A stretch of 64,000 nt of DNA from Tautonia sociabilis. Its GTDB lineage: Bacteria; Planctomycetota; Planctomycetia; Isosphaerales; Isosphaeraceae. The notes beneath the pieces are model-generated. The model did no database searches. It saw nothing but the letters and a program-made list of their open reading frames with translations, and was not told the DNA's origin. The position numbers were made by a program, and so were the translations under genes. The stretch is taken from NCBI RefSeq assembly GCF_003977685.1, contig NZ_RYZH01000029.1, positions 1-64,000 of the forward strand, in the 5' to 3' direction. Below, one piece after another: positions 16,180 to 29,694 of this stretch (its first letter is position 1; every line of letters starts with the position of its first letter).

Positions 16180-17892
16180 GTGACGCCCTTGCCGACGATC
16201 CGACCGCTGCTCGGCCTCATCCTCATCGCCCTGGCACCGGCATCGGCGGCGGCCGGCGTCGCTCCCCAGGGGCCGGTGACGTTGACCGGCTGGGCCGGGC
16301 CAGCGATGGCGATCGACACGAATCGAGGCCCGGGGGAGGCGTTGTTCCTGCTGCCGGCCTCGGTGCGATGGCGGCCGGAGGCGTCTCGGGAGCGGGACCG
16401 ATACCAGTGGCGGATCACCCTGCCCGGCGGGCGGGTCGAGCGCCGACCGCTGCTGCCGACCGAGGGCCCGCCGGCGCCGGTGCTCTCGGCCCCGGTGCCG
16501 GCCGGGGCGGTGCGGAACCTCAGGCCCGAGGCCGTTCGGGTGGAGGTGGCGCTGATCGACCCGGTGTCAGGGGCGTTGCGGAGCAACCCGCTGGTGGCCG
16601 GAATCGACCAGTTCCCGAGCCCCTCCTCTGCTGGAGGACGGGAGCCTTCGGGGCCGTTCAGCTGGGGACGGCCGCTGGAGATCGAGCCCGGCGGGGCCGG
16701 ATCGCTTCCGAACCCGGGGCCAGACGGCTGGCGATTCGTCCGGGTGGCCGGGACCCCGGATCGGTCCGGGTTCTTCATCGCCGCCACCGAGGCGACCAAC
16801 CGGCAGGTGGCCGAACGCTTGCCCGGCTTCGACCCGAACGCCGGGCGCTCCGACGAATTCTCGCTCGATGCCCCCGACCAGCCCGCCATCAACCTGACGC
16901 CCGACGCCTCCCAGAAGTACCTCGGCGCCCTGACCGAGAACGATCCGGCGGGAGTCACCTACCGGCTGCCGACCCGATCGGAGTGGGAGGTCGCCGCCCG
17001 GGCGGGCAGGGACACCGAGTTCTGGTGGGGAAACGTGCCCGTCTTCCCCGAGGGGGCGAACTTCCTCGGGCCCGAGCCGGGGGAGGAGTCGGATACGACC
17101 GTCCCCCCGACGGCGGGAGGCGGGGCGTATGGGGCGAATCAGTGGGGCCTCCGGCATTCCTTCGGCAACGTGGCCGAATGGGCCTCGGCCGGCGAGGACG
17201 GAGGCTCGACGTTCGTCCGCATGGGGGGCCACTTCCGGACCGAGCCGGGAGCGGCCCTCGACCCGACGATCGTCGACGACCCGGCCTCCACCGGCCCGGA
17301 CCCGTTTGTTGGCGTCCGGCCGGCGTTCACCCTCGACGCCGAGGCCGGGGCCGCGCTCATCCGGGCCGTCCTCGACGGCCAATCGGGGCTAGAGGATGTC
17401 GCCGTCGCGTTCGACCCCGACCGGGCGACGTCCACGCTGTCGGGGACGGTTGCCGGGGAGGCGGATCGGAAGCGGGCGCTCGAGGCGCTGCGGCCGCTCT
17501 GGTTTCTGGCGGCGGCGGTCGATGAGATCCGCGTGCCGTCACGGTCGGCCGGGCGGTTGGCGTCCATCGGCGCTCCGACCGTCCCGGCCTCTCCCGTCCG
17601 AACCCTGGGGAGGAGGCTGCTTCGGCTCCCGCTTCCCATCACGTGGCACGATCCGCTGCCGGTGATCGGGTCGGACTGGTGGCTGAACGTCTACGGGCCG
17701 ACCGGCGCCCACTTCGCCCACCGGCTCGGATCGGCCGAGCCGGGCCGTCCGACGGTCCTCGCGTCGATCCCCGTCGACCTGCTCGGCCCGGGTCGAACGG
17801 CCCGGGTCGCGCTGAGCCTCGGGACTCCAGCGGGGTCGACGTCCGATGCGGCGCTGGTGACCGACATCGCGACGGTGACGGTGGGGCCCTGA
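16180..17892 (+). CDS. Secreted SUMF1/FGE-fold protein lacking the catalytic cysteines
   Basis: 570 residues from a GTG at 16180, chosen because GGAGG lies six bases upstream and a signal peptide (PLLGLILIALAPASAAAG) follows directly. Residues about 185-390 follow the formylglycine-generating-enzyme (SUMF1) pattern: FFIAATEATNRQV, TYRLPTRSEWEVAARAG, SFGNVAEWAS and FVGVRPAF. The cysteine pair needed for sulfatase activation is absent from this region, so it is probably a structural or binding version. The first 180 residues and the last 180 are unassigned; the latter contains TWHDPLPVIGSDWWLNVYG. No sulfatase gene is nearby. Confidence 0.65.
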   Translation: MTPLPTIRPLLGLILIALAPASAAAGVAPQGPVTLTGWAGPAMAIDTNRGPGEALFLLPASVRWRPEASRERDRYQWRITLPGGRVERRPLLPTEGPPAPVLSAPVPAGAVRNLRPEAVRVEVALIDPVSGALRSNPLVAGIDQFPSPSSAGGREPSGPFSWGRPLEIEPGGAGSLPNPGPDGWRFVRVAGTPDRSGFFIAATEATNRQVAERLPGFDPNAGRSDEFSLDAPDQPAINLTPDASQKYLGALTENDPAGVTYRLPTRSEWEVAARAGRDTEFWWGNVPVFPEGANFLGPEPGEESDTTVPPTAGGGAYGANQWGLRHSFGNVAEWASAGEDGGSTFVRMGGHFRTEPGAALDPTIVDDPASTGPDPFVGVRPAFTLDAEAGAALIRAVLDGQSGLEDVAVAFDPDRATSTLSGTVAGEADRKRALEALRPLWFLAAAVDEIRVPSRSAGRLASIGAPTVPASPVRTLGRRLLRLPLPITWHDPLPVIGSDWWLNVYGPTGAHFAHRLGSAEPGRPTVLASIPVDLLGPGRTARVALSLGTPAGSTSDAALVTDIATVTVGP

Positions 17893-18203
17893 CGCGAGGC
17901 GATCTTCCGCCACAATGATCGCACCCGGGAGGCGAACACCCCTCCGACCCGCTCCCGACTCAGGGGCGCTCGATCCCTGGAGCCTTGGGCCACGGGAGGC
18001 CTGCCCGCCCTCGCCCGTGGCCGTTTGAAGCTCCAGCCCCAGAACTCGCCCAGGCCAGCGTTCCGAGGACCCCAAGCCCGGTCATGTCGGCCCTCCGGAG
18101 CGCGAGCGGGCAGACGACCGCCCTGGCACCCGGAGTCGATCCGGAAACGTCCTCGCTTCAAGGACCGATCGACCCTGCTCCCGACGACGAGAGGACGACC
18201 GCG
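17893..18203. other. Gene-free spacer
   Basis: About 310 nt between the SUMF1-fold gene and the first of two paralogous membrane-protein genes. An open frame continues upstream of the chosen start at 18204, with an ATG at 18084, but its translation looks non-coding. I see no strong promoter or hairpin. Confidence 0.35.
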
Positions 18204-18977
18204 ATGGCCACCGACTTCGAGACGGATGCCCGCCCGGAACCGCTGACGGCGCGGTCGCTGGGGCTGCTGAACATCGTCTTCGGCGTGCTGTTCCTGCTGG
18301 GGGTCGGCTACGAGGTCGGCGTGGTGCTGACGCTACCGGCCCTGGGCCGCCTACTGGAATGGGCCGAGTCGCAACAGCAACAGCAACTGGACAAGGCGAT
18401 GCAGGGCCAGCGTGACCGATTCGACGAGCGGCTCAAGGCAGCGGAGTCGGACGAGGAGCGGGAGGTGATCGAGGCGGAGCGGACCCGGATGGAGTTGAAC
18501 GCCTACCAGGCGCCGAACATGATGCCCTTCAGCTTCGACTTCCTCGACACCCCGAGGATCCGAAACGGCATCCTCGCCAAGGGGGGGGTGATGCTCGTCC
18601 TGAACCTCCTGCTGATCGCCTCCGGGATCGGCCTGTGGAAGCTGAGGAGGTGGGGAAGGTCGCTCTCGGTGGCCGTGGCGGGCCTGTTGCTCCCGGCGTT
18701 GGCGGTCTTCGCGGTCGCCTCGGCGAGGGAGGCTCCGACGATCGCCGAACGATGGTCGGCCGGGATGACCAAACTCCTCCTCGAAGAAGAGAACCTCGAG
18801 GAGACTCCCCCGGAGCTGGCCGAGGTGATGGGCCGCTACGAGCAGGGGATGAAGCGATTGTTCACGGTGTCCTCGGCCACGGCGAACGGCCTGGCGGCGC
18901 TGTACCCGATCGCGGTCCTGGTCGTCGCCTCCCGGCCCGGGGTCCGAGCCGCGGTGGCCCGGCCTCGAGCGTCCTGA
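18204..18977 (+). CDS. Membrane protein of unknown function, paralogue A
   Basis: 257 residues with about four hydrophobic segments: LGLLNIVFGVLFLLGVGYEV (near 20-40), LVLNLLLIASGIGLW, a SVAVAGLLLPALAVFAVAS segment, and a last one near AALYPIAVLVVASRPGVRAA. Between the first two lies a charged, glutamine-rich coiled-coil-like loop (about 50-110). The ATG follows GAGAGGA. The next gene encodes a protein of the same size and layout, so the pair arose by duplication. I do not recognise a named family. Position directly before an ABC-2 permease suggests an accessory role in that complex. Confidence 0.6.
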   Translation: MATDFETDARPEPLTARSLGLLNIVFGVLFLLGVGYEVGVVLTLPALGRLLEWAESQQQQQLDKAMQGQRDRFDERLKAAESDEEREVIEAERTRMELNAYQAPNMMPFSFDFLDTPRIRNGILAKGGVMLVLNLLLIASGIGLWKLRRWGRSLSVAVAGLLLPALAVFAVASAREAPTIAERWSAGMTKLLLEEENLEETPPELAEVMGRYEQGMKRLFTVSSATANGLAALYPIAVLVVASRPGVRAAVARPRAS

Positions 18978-19032
18978 ACCGGCCCCATCCCGACGATTGG
19001 CCCCGGGCAAGCCCCGAGAGGAGTCCGAGCCG

Positions 19033-19827
19033 ATGGACGACGTCCGATCCCAGATCCCGGTGAAACCTCGGCCGAGGCCGGCCCGGGTCATCGGCGTGCT
19101 GAACATTATCTTTGGGACCGTCCTGCTGGCCTACGCGGTGTTGATGCTCGCCGGCACCGCGTTCAACGGGATGGTTGTCGGCCCGCACGACGATCTGGAA
19201 CGGGTGCTGAAGGATCGGGCCGCCCGGGGACTGGACGAGCAGCTCGATCGGCTCTCGGCGCTCGAGGCCGAGGCCAAGGCGGAGCAAGCGAAGCAGATCT
19301 ACCGGGCCGAACGGGACCGGCTGGAGCGGCTCGGGCCGAAGCTGCCCCCGCAGGCGGACATCATGCTGATGAGCGGCCGGATGGGGTCGATGGTGGCCTG
19401 GACACTGGTCGACGCGGCCTCGGGGTTGGTACTGAACCTGTTGATGGTGGGCGCGGGGGTCCTGCTGGTGCAACGGGTGGAGTGGGGGCGTCGGCTGTCG
19501 GTCTGGGTGGCGGGGCTGAAGCTGGTACGACTGGTGGTGTCGCAGGGGATTTGGCTGGCGGTCGTGGTGCCGGCGCTCTCTCGGGTGATCGGGCAGAGCG
19601 TCGGCGACATGATGGCCTCCCAGGGGGGAGGCCCGCCGCCGGGGATGGGGAACATGACGCAGCTTTACGCGATCATCTACTCGGCCTGGGGGGTGTTCAT
19701 GCTCGTGGTTGGTTCGATCTACCCGATCGTCTCGCTCGTCGTGCTCTCCCGTCCGGGAGTGCGGGCCGCCTGCGAGTCGGCCGAGGACCGGGCCCAGGCC
19801 ATCATGAGAGAGGTCGCGACACCGTGA
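19033..19827 (+). CDS. Membrane protein of unknown function, paralogue B
   Basis: 264 residues, same architecture as its upstream neighbour: ARVIGVLNIIFGTVLLAYAV, a charged loop rich in Glu/Arg, two central hydrophobic segments and a final one ending YPIVSLVVLSRPGVRAA, which nearly repeats the neighbour's YPIAVLVVASRPGVRAA. The ATG at 19033 follows GAGAGGAG. Its TGA overlaps the GTG of the ABC permease (GTGA), pointing to translational coupling. The two paralogues and the permease form one operon. Function unknown. Confidence 0.6.
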   Translation: MDDVRSQIPVKPRPRPARVIGVLNIIFGTVLLAYAVLMLAGTAFNGMVVGPHDDLERVLKDRAARGLDEQLDRLSALEAEAKAEQAKQIYRAERDRLERLGPKLPPQADIMLMSGRMGSMVAWTLVDAASGLVLNLLMVGAGVLLVQRVEWGRRLSVWVAGLKLVRLVVSQGIWLAVVVPALSRVIGQSVGDMMASQGGGPPPGMGNMTQLYAIIYSAWGVFMLVVGSIYPIVSLVVLSRPGVRAACESAEDRAQAIMREVATP

Positions 19828-21590
19828 GCCGCCCCCTGGCCTCGATCCTGGTTGGCCCGCTGGTCGGGCCGGAGTGCCGACGGGCGTCTCGGCGCGGCTG
19901 GCTCTTCCTGGCGCGATCGGTGGCGGCGCTGGTCGCGGCGGCCGTCGTGCTGACGGTCCTCTGGTGGTGGTGGATCAGCTGGAACGAGGCGATCGACCCG
20001 GAGTTCTCACCCTTCGGCGTGTTGCGGGGGGCGTTGACGGCGCTGGTGGGGCTGGAGACGGTGATCGCCCTGGTGCTCGGACCGGCGGTGCTGGCCGGCA
20101 GCCTGAGCGGGGAGCAGGAGCGCGGGTCGATGGGCCTGCTGCTGACGACCAAGGTCAACGCTTTCGAGATCGTGCTCGGCCGGCTGGCAGGGCGGCTGTC
20201 CCAAGTGCTGATGGTCCTGCTGGCGATCGTGCCTCCGCTGGTGCTGGTCGGGGCGCTGGCGGCGATCCGCCCCGGCCCGATGCTGGCGATGCTGCTCTAC
20301 GGGCCGGCACTGGCCGTCGGCGCCGGGGGACTGACGGCGGGGGTGGCGGTCGTCTCTCGGAGGGGGAGGGAGGCGCTGCTGGGGACGTACGCCATCGGCC
20401 TCCTGCTGACGCTGCTCGGGCCGATCGCCTCGACCGCCGGGGCGAACATCCCGGCGCTGGCTCGGCTCAACCCGTTCGGCCCTCTCGTGCCACTGACCTG
20501 GGCGGACGCCCCGGGGCCGGCGCTGGGATCGATGCTCGCCTGGCTGGTGGTGGGGGGGATCGGCGCCGGGGTGGCGATCGGCCGGCTGCGGCCCAACAGC
20601 CTGCGGTGGCTCGACGGCGACTCGGGCCGCCACCGACGACGAGCACAGCGACGGGGGAGGGTCCGGCCGCTGCGCGATCGGCCGATGCTCTGGAAGGAGA
20701 TCTACATCGAGCACAAGGGGAGCCTGGGCGGCCTGGGGAGGTGGCTCGGCTACCTGGCGGTGGCGTACCTGGTGCTGGCAAGCACCATCACAGTCGGACG
20801 ATACCTGGATGCACTGATCCGGCTCGGGGACGTGGAGCTGGCGAGCCTGAGGCTGATCGGAGTACAGGAAGCGGTCGTCGACCCCGCCACCTTCTTCGGC
20901 GTGTTCATCCAGTGGGCCGTCGGCCTGAGGGCGGCGGTGGCGATCGCCGGAGAACGCGAGCGGGGGACGTGGGACGCGCTGCTGACCAGCCCCCTCGATG
21001 GGTCCGAGATCGTCTTCGGCAAGCTGCTGGGCAGTCTGCACGCGCTGCGATGGCTGTTCCTGGCGACCTTGCTGGCCTGGTCGCTGGCGCTGGGGGTGGA
21101 GGCGATGTCGCCGTGGCAGTACGCCTCGAACCTCGCCTGGACGATCGTGATCGCCGCGTTCATGGCGGCGGTGGGCGTGAGGGCGTCGCTCGGATCGGCG
21201 ACCGTGCCGACGGCGATGGCGGTGACGATCGGCTCGTGGCTGGCGGCCATCGCCCTGCTCTCGATGCTGGCGGGGATCCTGGTGGGAGTGGGCGCGTTGC
21301 TGTTCGTGCTGATCTGGGTGGTGTCGTCGCAGGTGGGGTTACAGGTGACGCCGACGCCCTGGTTCCCAATCGGCGGGGGGACGGCCTACCTGCTGTTCCA
21401 GTTGGCGCTGTTCGTGGGGGTGACGGCGGCGGTGGTCGCGGAGTCCCGGGCCCGGTTCGACCGACTCGCCGGCCGGATCGTCCCCGGCGACGCCTGGCCC
21501 GAGGGGGGGGCAATCGCCGAGGGAGCCAAGGATTTCGTTCCCGCGGAGGAGGCGAACGCGACGGGAGATCAGGCCGAAGTTCGCGGCTGA
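19824..21590 (+). CDS. ABC-2 type transporter permease (double module)
   Basis: 588 residues from a GTG overlapping the upstream stop; GAGAGAGG precedes it. There are two halves, each with about six hydrophobic segments. Each half has an ABC-2 cytoplasmic signature: SGEQERGSMGLLLTTKVNAF (near 95-115) and AGERERGTWDALLTSPLDG (near 375-395), both of the form GERERGT-x-LLLTSP seen in ABC-2 permeases. ABC-2 permeases move lipids, polysaccharides or drugs, or regulate gliding and export systems. No ATP-binding subunit is encoded in this stretch, so the ATPase must come from elsewhere. Substrate unknown. Confidence 0.75.
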   Translation: MSRPLASILVGPLVGPECRRASRRGWLFLARSVAALVAAAVVLTVLWWWWISWNEAIDPEFSPFGVLRGALTALVGLETVIALVLGPAVLAGSLSGEQERGSMGLLLTTKVNAFEIVLGRLAGRLSQVLMVLLAIVPPLVLVGALAAIRPGPMLAMLLYGPALAVGAGGLTAGVAVVSRRGREALLGTYAIGLLLTLLGPIASTAGANIPALARLNPFGPLVPLTWADAPGPALGSMLAWLVVGGIGAGVAIGRLRPNSLRWLDGDSGRHRRRAQRRGRVRPLRDRPMLWKEIYIEHKGSLGGLGRWLGYLAVAYLVLASTITVGRYLDALIRLGDVELASLRLIGVQEAVVDPATFFGVFIQWAVGLRAAVAIAGERERGTWDALLTSPLDGSEIVFGKLLGSLHALRWLFLATLLAWSLALGVEAMSPWQYASNLAWTIVIAAFMAAVGVRASLGSATVPTAMAVTIGSWLAAIALLSMLAGILVGVGALLFVLIWVVSSQVGLQVTPTPWFPIGGGTAYLLFQLALFVGVTAAVVAESRARFDRLAGRIVPGDAWPEGGAIAEGAKDFVPAEEANATGDQAEVRG

Positions 21591-21616
21591 GGGGCCGTCC
21601 TCCGCGAAGTCCGGCC

Positions 21617-22357
21617 TCAGTCCCGCTGATCGGCCCCGGGCGAGGCCGGGGCGGCCGGCTTGTCGACAGGGCTCAGGATCAGTGTGACAAACTGACCCAG
21701 CGGCGGGATGACGGGGGTGTTGGCGACGTAGTTCAGGGCGGCGTCCTCGGCGGTGCTGGCAATCGGGAGGTCGAGGATCGCCTCGGGAAAGTTGGCGACG
21801 GTGATGAGGTCGCCGCCGTCGGCGCCGTAGAGGGGCTGGTCGAGGCCGGGGCGCTCGATCTCCAGGCTGCCGGCGAAGACCCAGCGCAGCTCCAACGGTT
21901 TGCCCGTGGCCTCGTCCTGGATCCAGGAGCGGGCGTCGGCCGATCGGGCCTGGCCGCCCTCGGTCCACTCGACGGTGATGTCGATGGCCGGTCCCTCGGG
22001 GGGCTGGAAGTCGGGCCGGTAGCGGACGGGGTGGCCGGGCTCGACGCCGGTGAGGATCAGGCCGGCGTGGATGAGCCGAGGGGTGGCGTCGGTGGCGAGA
22101 ATGGCCTCGTGCTCCTTGGTGTTGCGCAGGCAGAGCAGGTGCTCGAGGAAGCCGTCTCGCTTGACGACCTGGGCTCGCATCACGAGCCGACGGGCCTCGG
22201 GGTCGAACCACAGGCTCGGTCCGAGCGGTCGGTAGCCGGCCGGGGGCGTGTAGTCATCCGTCTTGGGAGCGTCGACCGGCAGCTGGGCGGACGCCGGGGG
22301 GGAGGGGAGGACGCCGAAGAGCGCGGAGGCCAGGACGAGGGAGCGGAGGGGGGACAT
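21617..22357 (-). CDS. Secreted YdjY-domain protein
   Basis: 246 residues from MSPLRSLVLASALFGVLP, a signal peptide ending at SPPASAQ; GGAG precedes the ATG. The body matches the YdjY domain seen in many planctomycete exported proteins: LGPSLWFDPEARRLVMRAQV, GFLEHLLCLRNTKEHEAIL, HAGLILTGVEPGHPV, WIQDEATGKPLELRWVFAG and YGADGGDLITVANFPEAILD. The biochemical role of the domain is not known. The gene is convergent with the ABC permease gene, only 26 nt apart. Confidence 0.7.
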   Translation of the reverse strand: MSPLRSLVLASALFGVLPSPPASAQLPVDAPKTDDYTPPAGYRPLGPSLWFDPEARRLVMRAQVVKRDGFLEHLLCLRNTKEHEAILATDATPRLIHAGLILTGVEPGHPVRYRPDFQPPEGPAIDITVEWTEGGQARSADARSWIQDEATGKPLELRWVFAGSLEIERPGLDQPLYGADGGDLITVANFPEAILDLPIASTAEDAALNYVANTPVIPPLGQFVTLILSPVDKPAAPASPGADQRD

Positions 22358-22871
22358 CTCGGGAGCTCCGGTGGAGTGGGCCGGGCGATCTCGGATTGCG
22401 ACCGGTTGATGCCTGTACCTGGAGGGCAGACGACCGTTCCTTGATGATGATGGATCCGGGAAGGCGGAAGGAAGCGGGGCGGGAGGGTGCAATCAGCGAT
22501 CGTCGGGAGTCAGGATTGGCACCGGGAGAGGACAACGATCAGAACGAGGGCGGACCGCCCGCGCCCGCCCTCCCGCAACGCTCCTCGGCGCCGCCGAAGG
22601 CGTCCCTTGCCCCTCATCGGCCATCCGTCCTCCGGCGAGTGCCGACGGGGGGATCCGTCAACACCATCCGCCGTCCGTCATCGGCCATCAGGCGCGTCTT
22701 CGATCGAGGCTATCGCCCCGGGGAGGAAATGGAAAGGGCCGCCGGGGGGAGAACCCCCCGGCGGCCGGGTCGCGTTGGGAAGAAGGTTGGCGGGAGGGCC
22801 GGGCCGCGTCGCAAGGCGAGTGCGATGCGATCCGATCGACCCGGCCCGCGGTCGGGCAGGCCGGGGCCGGA
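22358..22871. other. Intergenic region with terminator
   Basis: About 510 nt between the start of the YdjY gene and the end of the secretin gene. It holds the hairpin at 22737-22766 and a short direct repeat, TCATCGGCCATC, near 22614 and 22678. I see no gene. Confidence 0.4.
22737..22766 (-). terminator. Rho-independent terminator of the secretin operon
   Basis: A perfect 13-bp stem, GGCCGCCGGGGGG (22737-22749) with its complement at 22754-22766, closed by an AGAA loop. On the minus strand it is followed by CCCTTTCCATTTCC, a weak T-rich tail. It lies about 105 nt after the secretin stop codon. Confidence 0.7.
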
Positions 22872-26942
<4,071 letters not shown>

Positions 26943-27555
26943 CGCGACCTCCTTTCGCCGCGGCCGGAGACGACCGCCGACTTCCCTGGCGGCGGTCCGT
27001 GCGTGGCCTCCGACGCGGGGGATTGAAGGCCGCCGAGGCCCGACGGCCGGCCCGCCTCCCCTGGGGGGGCGTCCCGGCCGGTGCGTACCCGGCGGCTGCA
27101 CCCTGCTCCGATCCGGCTGCGATGGGCTGTCGAGGTGTGGGGCGACCGGCGACTGCCGAGACAGGGAGTGACGAGCCGGTTTGCTACCGCAATCGACCCG
27201 GCCGGTCAACCCCGACGGCCGCGGCCCGCGCCGACGGCCTCGCTCAACCCAACCCGCGCCTCCGTCATCCTCCCGGACCGTTCGCGTCCCGCCGGATCCG
27301 GGTCCCGGCACCCGGGAGGAAACGCCTCCCTGGCCCCGAGCCCGACCGGCGCCCCCGACCGTCTCGAGCCGATGGCTCGGTGCGTTCCGGGCACGCCGAA
27401 TCCGGCGAAGTTCCGTCTGTAGGGATCGTGTCGATCGCCCGGAATCTTCAATGTCTTCCGGGAAAATGGCCGCGGCGCAACGAATCGGCCCCCATCGCCT
27501 GGAGGCGACGGGGGCCGATCGGCCCATCGGGGAGGTCGAAAGCGGCTCGGGGGGC
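26943..27555. other. Long intergenic region inside the pilus-like operon
   Basis: About 610 nt between the PilP-like gene and the secretin start. It contains a strong hairpin at 27484-27519 next to the upstream gene's stop. No gene seen. The length suggests the secretin has its own promoter. Confidence 0.4.
27484..27519 (-). terminator. Hairpin after the PilP-like gene (possible terminator or attenuator)
   Basis: ATCGGCCCCCATCGCC (27484-27499) pairs with 27504-27519 around a TGGA loop, 15 of 16 positions pairing. It lies 36 nt after the stop of the minus-strand PilP-like gene. There is no clear T-run after it, so it may terminate weakly, attenuate, or stabilise the upstream mRNA. Confidence 0.5.
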
Positions 27556-29583
27556 TCAGGAGCCCGGCATGCCGCCCATCATCCCAGACATCATGCCCAT
27601 CATCCCCATGTTGTTGCCCCGGGCCTTCTTGTTCAGTTCGGGGGAGATGGACAGGTTGTAGGACTCCTTCATGAACGCGAGCTGGTCGTCGGTCGCGTCG
27701 ACCGCCTGGCTGTGCAGGGCGATCGTGCCGTCGGGCCGGAGCACGGTGACGACGGCCGGGATCTCGAAGGTTCCGGTCAGTGGCCGACCGCCGGCTGAGA
27801 GGTTTTGGACCGGACGCTGCGAGCCGACGGTGTCCACGACCAGCTCCCGGCTCTGGAAGGGGATGAGCTGATTCTTGGGTTCGTCCTCTCCCTCCTCGGG
27901 CACCAGGACCGATTTGGGATGGCCGACGAACTGGCCGGGGGCGGTGGGGAAGTTGCTGACGGCCAGGGCGCCGGTGTCGGGATTCCAGGCGACCACGTCG
28001 AAGCTGACGGTGTCCTCGCTGTAGGCGGAACCCCGGGCCGGGTTCATGACGTAGATCGACACGTCGGCCGGGACCTTGACCGCCTCGGTCGGCTCGCTCC
28101 AGGGTCCAGCGAACTCGCGGGAGGTGTTGTCGACGCCGTGGGCAACGTCATCGCGATTGTAGTTGGGGTTGGCGACCACGACGCGGAGGCGATAGCGATA
28201 GGTCGTGTCGGGCTGGACCGTGTAGTCCAGACCGCGGACCATGATGATCTCCTCGTCGGTCATGTACTCCGGCCCGGTGCCGGCGGCCCGGCCCATCCCC
28301 ATGCCCATCCCCATGCCCATCCCCATCATGGCCATCTCGTCCATGTCGCTGCCCATCATGCCGCTGCCCATCATGCCGCTGCCCATCATGCCGCGGCTCC
28401 CCGACATCATGCCCTCCATCCCCTCCATACCCATCATGCTGCTTCCCATCCCCATCATGCCCATCATGGCCATGTTGTTCGCTCCCTGATCCTCCTCCTC
28501 AGCGAAGAGTTCCCGGAGTTTCTCGGGGGGGATGAGCTGGCCGTGGTGGACTCCGGACCAGTAGCCGGAGACGAGGTAGGGGAGGAAGTCGACGATGGGG
28601 GGCAGGCGGACGGCATCGGGGGTCATCTCGAAGGTTTTCTCTTCCTCGAAGGCGATGTCCGCCGAACGGCGCTCGAGTTCCTCAGGATCGACCAGGGTCC
28701 AATCCGACCAGTCGCCGGTGACGGGGTTGAAGGCCTGGCGTTCCATCTCGATGCGTTTGTAGTCGGGGTGAGACTCGGGGCTGTCCTCGGAAATCTTCAG
28801 GGCGCGGGCGTATCGCTCGCGGAACTGCTTGTTATTAAGCAGGCCGACGATGGCGACCCAACGCTGGCCCCGGACCTCGGTCTTGAAGTCGACCAGCATC
28901 GAGGTGGATTCCTCCTCCTCTTCGGCGGGCACCGTCACCCCGCCGGCGATCGCGGCCTTTTCCCGGGCGCTGGCGACCTGCTCCTGGCGCTTGGTGAGCT
29001 GCTCCTGGCGGACGTTCTTCTTGGCGGTGCCGCCGGCCCCCATCATGCCACCGTACATCCCGGAGCCCTCGCCCATCATGCCGTACATGCCGGAGAGCTG
29101 CCGCTTCTGCTCCTCAGGATCGGGGGGCAGGAGGTTGCCGGCACTGTCCCGGGCGGCGAAGGGGATGCCGCCGCGACCGGCGGTGGCGACCAGGTCGTAG
29201 GGGGCGAGCAACTGGTCCTTGACACTGTCCCGGATCAGGCCGGCGCCGGGCTCGGCCTTGACGAACGAGCGGGCCAGTGAGAACTGGCGGACGTCGACCT
29301 TGGTCTTCTCCCGGGCGGCGATCGCGGCGCCGAAGGATTCCTTAAGGTCCATGCCGTCCTGCTCGATGCGCTCAAGGATCGTCTTTTCGTCTTGGGGCTG
29401 GTTGATGTTCTGCTGGGCTGACTGGGCGATCCGATTGAGCTCGTCGGGTGTGGTCTCGATCGTCTCCTTGTTCAGGGCGAGGAAGACAAAGACCAGGCAG
29501 AGCACGGCGGTCAGGGCCACGGCCGCCTTGTCAGCGAACCGAAGGCCGAAGGACTTGAGCTTCTCCACCGTCGGGTTGGCCAT
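27556..29583 (-). CDS. PilP-like inner-membrane pilus assembly protein with Gly-Met repeats
   Basis: 675 residues. One transmembrane segment near 20-40 (AAVALTAVLCLVFVFLAL) makes it a bitopic membrane protein with a large periplasmic part. Three methionine-glycine stretches stand out: about 161-184, about 368-433 and the C-terminal 657-675. In the second, MMGS and GMGMGM units repeat. Later segments (VRGLDYTVQPDTTYRYRLRV, VVTVLRPDGTIALHSQ) look like beta-rich domains. I place it as PilP/PilO-like from its position between the PilO-like and secretin genes; sequence alone gives no family. The ATG follows GCAGGAG. Confidence 0.6.
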   Translation of the reverse strand: MANPTVEKLKSFGLRFADKAAVALTAVLCLVFVFLALNKETIETTPDELNRIAQSAQQNINQPQDEKTILERIEQDGMDLKESFGAAIAAREKTKVDVRQFSLARSFVKAEPGAGLIRDSVKDQLLAPYDLVATAGRGGIPFAARDSAGNLLPPDPEEQKRQLSGMYGMMGEGSGMYGGMMGAGGTAKKNVRQEQLTKRQEQVASAREKAAIAGGVTVPAEEEEESTSMLVDFKTEVRGQRWVAIVGLLNNKQFRERYARALKISEDSPESHPDYKRIEMERQAFNPVTGDWSDWTLVDPEELERRSADIAFEEEKTFEMTPDAVRLPPIVDFLPYLVSGYWSGVHHGQLIPPEKLRELFAEEEDQGANNMAMMGMMGMGSSMMGMEGMEGMMSGSRGMMGSGMMGSGMMGSDMDEMAMMGMGMGMGMGMGRAAGTGPEYMTDEEIIMVRGLDYTVQPDTTYRYRLRVVVANPNYNRDDVAHGVDNTSREFAGPWSEPTEAVKVPADVSIYVMNPARGSAYSEDTVSFDVVAWNPDTGALAVSNFPTAPGQFVGHPKSVLVPEEGEDEPKNQLIPFQSRELVVDTVGSQRPVQNLSAGGRPLTGTFEIPAVVTVLRPDGTIALHSQAVDATDDQLAFMKESYNLSISPELNKKARGNNMGMMGMMSGMMGGMPGS
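28291..28326. repeat. 12-bp tandem repeat, three units
   Basis: GCCCATCCCCAT three times without change, inside the PilP-like gene. On the coding strand each unit reads ATG GGG ATG GGC, making the Met-Gly run. Confidence 0.8.
28348..28392. repeat. 15-bp tandem repeat, three units
   Basis: GCTGCCCATCATGCC three times without change, coding for repeated Gly-Met-Met-Gly-Ser in the PilP-like protein. Confidence 0.8.
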
Positions 29584-29694
29584 GGGACGACTCCTGCGGA
29601 AACCGGTCTGGCTCGGGTCGAGGTCGGTGCGACGAGATGAGCGGGGAGGGGATGCGAGGGGCCGGGCGCTGCCCGGCCCGGATGGGAGGGCCGA

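Noticed and set aside
18084..18203. Earlier start (ATG 18084) for the first paralogous membrane protein
   Set aside because: No good ribosome site, and the paralogue begins about as close to its first helix as the 18204 start does.
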